Source of the DNA: an uncultured Mycoplasmataceae bacterium
Lineage (GTDB): Bacteria; Bacillota_I; Bacilli_A; Mycoplasmatales; Mycoplasmoidaceae
Direction of reading: 5' to 3'
Length of the DNA stretch: 5,236 bases
Assembly (NCBI GenBank): GCA_949299825.1
Contig: CASGBP010000087.1
Location: 1 to 5,236, forward strand
Positions 1-5,236 of the stretch are shown one piece after another. Every line of letters begins with the position of its first letter. The stretch's first letter is position 1. The notes under the pieces were generated by a model that saw only the letters and a list, made by a program, of their open reading frames with translations, made no database searches and had not been told where the DNA came from. The translations under genes and the position numbers were made by a program.

Positions 1-477
1 ACCGGCTAATAGAGCATAATCACAACAATTATCGCCATACTTTGTAAAATATCCTACATATAATTCATTTAAATTTGAATTTCCAATTACTATTGCATTA
101 TTTTTAAAGGCAAAATTGTATAATGAAACCATTCTTAATCTACTTTTTAGATTTGCTTTTTGTTGAATATCTGTTTTTTTAATATTTAAATCTTTAACCA
201 TTTGATTAAAACTCTTATTTAAATCAATGTTATTTAACTGTATTTTTAAATAATCACACACTAACTTGGCATCAATATAATCTTTTTTTGATGATTCAAT
301 ATCAATAAAATATGCATAAATATCTTTTGGATTTAATATCTCTGAAAGAATTGCTAAAGAAACTGCCGAATCTATTCCACCACTTATACCAATAACAATT
401 TTCTTAATTTTATTTTTTCTTAAATATGATAAAAAGTGTTTTTGTAAATTGATTAAATAAATGTCTTTTTTTTGCAT
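1..477 (-). CDS. nadE: NH3-dependent NAD+ synthetase, 3'-partial
   Basis: Catalyses the last step of NAD formation: nicotinate adenine dinucleotide plus ATP and ammonia to NAD+, AMP and PPi. 159 residues are visible and the frame is still open at base 1; single-domain family members have about 240-275, so roughly 90-110 are missing. The P-loop of the N-type ATP pyrophosphatase fold, SGGIDS, is at 32-37. It is followed by QKANLKSRLRM at 106-116 and the substrate-binding block GNSNLNELYVGYFTKYGD at 132-149. The protein starts directly at the synthetase domain, with no room for an N-terminal glutaminase domain, so it should use free ammonia. After GYFTKYGD relatives usually have a Gly-rich GGxD; here it is NCCD. 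The ATG at 477-475 overlaps the obg TAA by one base, which suggests translational coupling. Codons 2-4 contain a run of eight A (473-466). No TGA codon occurs in the visible part. Confidence 0.95.
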   Translation of the reverse strand, partial: MQKKDIYLINLQKHFLSYLRKNKIKKIVIGISGGIDSAVSLAILSEILNPKDIYAYFIDIESSKKDYIDAKLVCDYLKIQLNNIDLNKSFNQMVKDLNIKKTDIQQKANLKSRLRMVSLYNFAFKNNAIVIGNSNLNELYVGYFTKYGDNCCDYALLAG

Positions 478-1763
478 TAATCATCTAACTCCATTTCTAT
501 GTTGTAGATCTTTAATATATCTCCTTTTTTTGCTCCTTTTTCTTTTAAAATTTCTTCCACGTTTAAGGATTGCATTTTTTGATTAAATCTAACAATATTA
601 TCTTGAGTATTCAAAGGTATTTTTTTTGATCAGTATTCTAAATATTCACATTCGATATTTCACTCATTATCATTAATTTTCATAATGTTTAACTTTTTGT
701 CTAATAAATCACTTTTGTTCTTTGGTACTTCCCCTTTATAAATAAAATCTATTTTTTTATTTGTTTCATCTTTTTTTCTTTCTTCCATCACAACCTTATA
801 TGCCATATCAATAATACTATTTAAGTTTATGTTATTAAGAGCAGATATTTTATATACTTTTTTTGGCATCAACTTATCTTGAAGTATTTTAAAATTTTGC
901 TCAGCACCATCTACATCGATTTTATTAGCAACTATTATCATTTTTTTTCTAGATAATGAGTCAGAATATTTATTTAATTCATTCATTATTGTTTCATATG
1001 CAGCACATACATCTTCATTATCAAAATTATCCATTGAAATCAAATGGATCAGTACTCCTGTTCTTTCTATGTGGCGAAGAAAATTATGGCCCAGACCTAA
1101 TCCTTCGCTTGCTCCTTCAATCAATCCAGGAATATCTGCAAAAACAATCTTATTATTATCACGATAAATAGTTCCTAATATAGGGTTTAATGTAGTAAAT
1201 TTATAATTTGCAGTTTTTGGTTTTGCATTTGAAATTTTAGATATAAAAGTAGATTTTCCAGCATTAGGTAAACCAATAATACCTACATCAGCTATTTGCT
1301 TTAATATCAAGGTACATTCTCTTTGCTCACCTATGTCACCAAATTCATATAATGACGGAGCTTTGTTAAAATTTGATTTAAAATGAAAATTACCATATCC
1401 ACCAATACCACCATAACAAATAACATATTTTTGATTATCTTCACTTATATCAACAATAAGTTTTCCATTTTCATAAACCATTGTACCAAGCGGAACTTTT
1501 ACAAACACATCCTTGCCATTAGCACCATTCATAGTTTTTATTTGGCCATTACTACCATCACCAGCAACAATTTTTTTAAGATATTTTAAATGTTGTAAGG
1601 AATTTTCATTGTGATCACCAACTAAAATAATATTCCCACCGTTACCACCATTACCACCAGCAGGACCTCCCATTGGAACATGTGCTTCTCTTCTTCAAGC
1701 AACAACTCCATTTCCTCCATTTCCAGCTTTAAACAATATTTTACATTCATCCACAAAAGACAT
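477..1763 (-). CDS. obg: GTPase Obg/CgtA, ribosome assembly factor, complete
   Basis: Essential GTPase that binds the large ribosomal subunit late in assembly. The 428 residues match the full three-domain form. The glycine-rich Obg fold covers about 1-158 (KAGNGGNG at 12-19, then WRREAHVPMGGPAGGNGGNGG). The G domain follows: G1 GLPNAGKST at 164-172, switch I FTTLNP at 189-194, DIPG at 210-213, NKID at 280-283, SAL at 307-309. The OCT domain runs from about 350 to 428 and includes W368, VRFNQKM and a GDILKI strand. Residues 23, 368 and 378 are Trp encoded by TGA (1695-1697, 660-662, 630-632); a standard-code reading loses both the N-terminus and the OCT domain. W23 replaces the Phe usual in VAFRRE. 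The ATG at 1763 is bounded by an in-frame TAA 9 bases upstream; the 17-base gap to the small gene has no convincing Shine-Dalgarno. The stop TAA (479-477) shares a base with the nadE start. Confidence 0.97.
489..492 (-). promoter_or_regulatory. Possible ribosome binding site for nadE (GGAG)
   Basis: A GGAG lies inside the last codons of obg, 11 bases before the nadE ATG. The spacing is a little long, but ribosomes ending obg could re-initiate here through the TAATG overlap. It also encodes part of Met-Glu-Leu in Obg, so it may be coincidental. Confidence 0.3.
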
Positions 1764-1780
1764 AATTATATTTTACAAAA

Positions 1781-2038
1781 CTATTGTTCTTTTTTTTCTT
1801 TCTGAAGTAGACCAAAAATATTTGGAATTTTTTTATTAATTGGTTTTATATTACGTATTAACATATCAGTATCATTTCCAAAATCAAAACGATTAGTAAT
1901 TTTTAGATTAGACATTTTCATATTAACTTTAGAGATTTCGCAATGTTTTTTATCTCCTCATTCAACAGACATTATGCCATAATAATCTCTTTTAGGATTT
2001 TTTTCAGTTATTATAAGCTTATCTTTTTTTTGTCTCAT
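1781..2038 (-). CDS. Uncharacterised small basic protein, 85 residues
   Basis: I do not recognise this protein. It opens MRQKKDKLIITEKNPKRDYY and closes with a Lys/Glu-rich tail (LLQKEKKEQ) before TAG 1783-1781. It holds 16 Lys and 4 Arg against 11 acidic residues, so it is strongly basic; there is no signal peptide and no hydrophobic stretch long enough for a membrane segment. It has one Cys, in KKHCEI. Residue 27 is Trp encoded by TGA (1958-1960), so a standard-code search would miss the gene. An in-frame TAA lies 9 bases upstream of the ATG (inside the -10 box), which fixes the start. The frame fills the argS-obg gap, is followed by obg after 17 bases, and probably heads the obg-nadE transcript. 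A cytoplasmic nucleic-acid- or ribosome-associated role would fit the charge and the neighbour, but that is only inference. A run of eight A (2031-2024) sits at codons 3-5 and another near the end (1797-1790). Confidence 0.75.
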
Positions 2039-2046
2039 AATATTAA

Positions 2047-2077
2047 ATTATACAATAATTAAATTTCTAAAAATCAA
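2047..2077 (-). promoter_or_regulatory. Candidate promoter for the small gene-obg-nadE unit
   Basis: Within the 64-base gap between argS and the small gene (2039-2102), the minus strand reads a perfect TATAAT at 2052-2047. A TTGATT that could act as -35 lies at 2077-2072, with a 19-base spacer that is longer than ideal; mycoplasma promoters often lack a clear -35. Only 8 bases separate the -10 from the ATG at 2038, so transcription would begin at or very near the start codon, giving a leaderless mRNA. The rest of the gap, next to argS, holds a U-rich run (TTTTATTTTTTT, 2094-2083). In such AT-rich DNA a TATAAT can occur by chance, but this is the only gap in the window with room for a promoter. 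Confidence 0.5.
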
Positions 2078-2102
2078 CAAGCAAAAAAATAAAACAGAAT
2101 AA

Positions 2103-3755
2103 TTACATCTTATTTGGAGCTGAAATACCTAATATTAATAATCCATTTTGAATAACTTGCTTAATTGCTTTTATTAGGTAATATTGTTCATTAGCATTAA
2201 CATTTGTGTTATCGAATACTTTGTTATTTGAATAATAATTATGGAATAGTTTTGCTAAATTATACAAATATACTGTCAACTTATATGGTTCATATGTAAT
2301 AGCACAATTTTCAATTGTATATTTAAAATATGATAATTCATTAATAATTTCTCTTTCAATTTCAGAATTTAAATTATTAAAATTCATTGGTCTTTCAAGT
2401 ACTTTTTTTTCTAATAATTGATTTGCCCTAGCATGAGCATATTGCACATAATACAAGGGATTATTGTTATCTTTTTTAGTTGCAACATCTACATCAATTT
2501 CTATATGATTGTTACATGATTGAGAAACTAAGAATCATCTAGCTGCATCTTTGCCAATGGAATCAATTAAATCTCTTGTAGTCAAGGATGTTCCAGTTCT
2601 TTTTGACATTTTGAATTCCTTACCATCCTTTAATAATTTAACCATTTGCATACAAATTATAACTAATTTATCTTTATCAATACCTAAACATTCCATTGCT
2701 GCCTTCATTCTTGTAATGTAACTATAATGATCAGCTCCTCACACATCTACACAAATATCAGTATTATTGGTGCTAAATTTATACTTATGATAAAAAATAT
2801 CGGGAGCAAAATAGGTTGGAGATCCATTTGATTTAATTAACACTCTATCTTTGTCATCACCAAATTTTGAAGTTGATAATCACGTTGCCCCTTCCTTGAT
2901 ATAAACAACACCTCTTTTTTTCAATAAAGAAATAACATCATTAATTAAATTATTTTTATGAATCTCATATTCACTAAAATATTTTTCAATTACAACACCT
3001 AAATCCTTTAAATCATTCTTGATGATATCCAAAAAAACTTCTCTAGCAAATCATCTAATTTTATATTCAGCTAATGGATCAGAAATTCTATTATCATCAT
3101 TAATATAACAATTTTCAAAATCATTTTTGTATGTTTTATATAACATCCTTGCAACCATCTTTATTTCATCACCATGATAAGAATCCTCAGGTAAAACGAT
3201 GTTATAACCTAATAATTGTTTATATCTAATAAAAACTGCAGTTGCCAAGTTATTCATTTGATTACCTGCATCATTTACTACATATTCACTAACAACATTG
3301 TATCCATATCATTTTAAAATGTTAATTAAGCAATTACCAAGCACAGCATTTCTTGCATGCCCAATGTGCAAATAACCAGTTGGATTAGCTGAAACATATT
3401 CTACACTGTAATTTACATTCTTTGCAGGAAATTTTCCATATATTTTTCCATTATTTATTATGTCATTAATTAAGAAACTTTTAGTTTCATTTGATAACCA
3501 AAAATTAATAAAACCAGGATTACTAAATTCAACTTTTTTAAAATAAGAATTTTCTTTGAAAACATTTATTAAATCGTTTGCAATTTCAACTGGATTTTTT
3601 TTCAAGTGTTTTGCTAATACCATGGCAACATTTGTTGCATAATCACCATTTTTAATATTCTTACATTTTTCCACCAAATATTGGTTTATTGAACAATTAG
3701 GAAAAAGCGTTTTGATTGTATTATTAATTAAATTTTGAATTTGTTTAATTATCAT
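2103..3755 (-). CDS. argS: Arginyl-tRNA synthetase, complete
   Basis: Class I synthetase that charges tRNA-Arg with arginine using ATP. The 550 residues are typical for the family. Domains in order: N-terminal Add-1 tRNA D-loop-binding domain (about 1-85, with GDYATNVAM at 37-45); Rossmann catalytic core with EYVSANPTGYLHIGHARNAV at 119-138, holding HIGH at 130-133; VVNDAGNQM just after W149; KMSKR at 382-386 in the usual FKMSKRTG context; and the DALR anticodon-binding domain from about 430, starting LYYVQYAHARANQ and ending LGISAPNKM, the family's usual C-terminus. Five Trp codons are TGA (residues 149, 235, 292, 339, 407); W86 is TGG. The ATG at 3755 is preceded in frame by a TAA only six bases upstream of it, so no longer start is possible. 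Fourteen bases separate it from the fakA stop; only a weak purine stretch (AAGTAAG) could serve as ribosome binding site. Cotranscription with fakA is inferred from spacing. Confidence 0.97.
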
Positions 3756-3769
3756 ATAAACTTACTTAA

Positions 3770-5236
3770 CTATTGCAAACCTATATAATAATTATACACT
3801 TTTTGTCCACCTTCCTTAAATTCACAAAATAAATTGTATTTTTCAGTTACATATTCTTCAATTTTCTTTAATATATTTAAGCGTTTCTTACTATCATAGA
3901 AGATCATTAAAATATCAGCGTGTTTAATTTTTGACATTAACATATCTATTGTAGATTTTAAAACATTAAATTCATCAGAATCTGAAACCACAATTTTCTT
4001 GTTGATAACTCCAATAAAATCATCCTTATTTAGAGATATATTTTGATAATCAACATTCTTAACTGCTTTTGAAATTAATGCACTATAGGAAGAGTCAACA
4101 GCTTTGTTCATTTGTTTCACATTTACATCTAATGAAGCGTTAGCATCAAACTCTAATCCCGCTAATAAGGCTTCAAAAATATTAGTACCCTTAATAACTC
4201 TAACATTCACAGTTGATTCTAAAATATTAACTACTTGGTTCGCTGCAAGGACAATGTTAGAATCGTCAGTTACAAAAATAACATTTCTAGATTTTGTTTT
4301 TTGAATAGCTAATAAGATATCTTGAATAGATGGATTTCCAATATTTTCAGTACAAATTACATGCTTAAAATTATAATCATTAGTTAAAATCTTTTTTATT
4401 TTTTTAGATGGACAAGTTATAACAAAATCTGGTTTTGAAACTAATTTTAATTCTAATGGTTCTGTCTTTATTGTATTAATTACCTTAACCCCTTCATCCT
4501 TAAGTCTTGTGTAAAATTGTTCAGTCATATTTTCAATTTTAACTCTTATGAATTCTCCATATTTTTGTGCAAGATTTAAGAACATTCCAGGAGTAGTAGT
4601 ATGTAAATGAACCTTCACAACATCATTATCTTGTACACAAACTAAGGAATCACCTAATTTTAGTAAATCACTTTTAAAATGATCAATGTAAAAATCCTTT
4701 TTATCGCCATCACCAGGATTAATCTTAGAATTCAACTTTAAGATAATTTCACTACAATATCCAAAACCTTCCTCATAATCGTGTTCGTCTGCTACAATAT
4801 GCTTAATTTTCTTAGATACATTCTTCTTTACCTGTTCATGTTGAGGTATTTCTAATTTTTTAGTTTTTGAATCAACTAAGGCATCATACATACCAACTAA
4901 AAAACATCATAAACCATATCCACCTGAATCTACTACTCCCACTTTTTTTAATTCTGGTAGTAATTCTGGTGTTTTATCCAACGCTTTTTTTGCAACTTTA
5001 GTAGCAAAGTAAAAAACATCAGTAATTGAATTGAATTTATCATAGTTCTTTTCCAATTCTTCAGAAACTGCTCTAATAACAGTTAATATTGTTCCTTCTT
5101 TAGGATTGGACACAGATTCATAAGCTGTTTTTTTTGCGTTAATAAAACAATCTAATAATATATCTATCTTTACAACACTATCACCACTAATAAAAGGAGA
5201 TACAAAACCTTTAATTATTTGAGAAAAAATTACCCC
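3770..5236 (-). CDS. fakA: Fatty acid kinase ATP-binding subunit FakA (DAK2/YloV family), 5'-partial
   Basis: The family phosphorylates fatty acids held by a FakB (DegV-type) carrier protein, giving acyl-phosphate for phospholipid synthesis from exogenous fatty acids in the cytoplasm. 488 residues are visible, ending at TAG 3772-3770; full homologues have about 550, so roughly 60 N-terminal residues, including the DhaL metal-binding Asp cluster, lie outside. Visible residues 1-120 are the rest of the DhaL domain (GVIFSQIIKGF at 1-11, a PKEGT segment, DSGGYGL at 103-109). The middle domain follows, with GYC at 159-161 and KVHLHT at 208-213; as I recall, the Cys and two His bind zinc in the Staphylococcus protein. 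Residues from about 270 to 488 form the DegV-like C-terminal domain, ending in a GGQ..YNYYIG motif. Residue 110 is Trp encoded by TGA (4907-4909), which splits the gene under the standard code. Where relatives usually have an LPNN motif this protein has VTDD. No fakB is in the window. It probably shares a transcript with argS. Confidence 0.9.

Noticed and set aside
956..1171. Plus-strand open frame of 71 codons
   Set aside because: Lies antisense inside the obg G domain; the product is low-complexity with no recognisable family, and the opposite strand has a strong homology match.
1383..1589. Plus-strand open frame of 68 codons
   Set aside because: Antisense to the Obg glycine-rich domain; its Thr/Ile repeats are just the complement of Gly/Asn codons.
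1600..1680. Repetitive Gly/Asn codon pattern (accacc/cca runs) resembling a DNA repeat
   Set aside because: It is the coding sequence of the normal glycine-rich Obg domain, not a separate repeat element.
1765..1770. TATAAT just before the obg ATG
   Set aside because: It is one base from the start codon, so transcription would begin inside the gene; it is more likely chance in AT-rich DNA.
2083..2114. Rho-independent terminator after argS
   Set aside because: The only stem is five A-U pairs (2114-2110 with 2102-2098) before a U-rich run; it has no G-C pair and is too weak to call, though ending in the U tract is possible.
2103..3755. argS as a pseudogene split by several stops
   Set aside because: All interruptions are TGA, none is TAA or TAG, the reading frame never shifts, and HIGH, KMSKR and the C-terminus are intact.
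4104..4304. Plus-strand open frame of 66 codons
   Set aside because: Antisense to the C-terminal domain of fakA, with no independent support.
4891..5113. Separate starts for fakA at GTG 5113 or ATG 4891
   Set aside because: The frame continues upstream to the window edge with good family match (GVIFSQIIKGF), and the break between the two is a TGA-Trp.

Overview
The window is a compact, very AT-rich stretch of housekeeping genes, all on the minus strand. Ten in-frame TGA codons fall inside genes that are otherwise intact, several at positions where the family has Trp or another aromatic residue. This means TGA is read as tryptophan, the genetic code of the Mycoplasma/Ureaplasma/Spiroplasma side of the Mollicutes (Acholeplasma and phytoplasmas use the standard code). 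With a standard code these genes look falsely broken into pieces. The genus cannot be fixed from the sequence alone.

Layout in the direction of transcription (high to low coordinates): (1) fakA-like fatty acid kinase subunit, 5236-3770, missing its N-terminus at the window edge; (2) argS, arginyl-tRNA synthetase, 3755-2103, complete, 14 bases after fakA; (3) a 64-base AT-rich gap carrying a U-rich tract and a good -10 box; (4) an unrecognised 85-residue basic protein, 2038-1781; (5) obg (obgE/cgtA), ribosome-assembly GTPase, 1763-477, complete with its C-terminal domain; (6) nadE, NAD synthetase, starting at 477 and overlapping the obg stop by one base, cut off at base 1.

The layout suggests two transcription units: fakA-argS, then small protein-obg-nadE driven from the 64-base gap, where the -10 box lies so close to the start codon that the message may be leaderless. 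The genes serve separate core tasks (use of exogenous fatty acids, tRNA charging, ribosome assembly, NAD formation) and share no obvious pathway. From memory, obg next to nadE, with argS nearby, also occurs in the Mycoplasma genitalium group, so the neighbourhood looks ancestral rather than acquired.

I see no mobile element, CRISPR array, RNA gene or defence system. I do not see an exciting new system here; the only gene of unknown function is the 85-residue protein.
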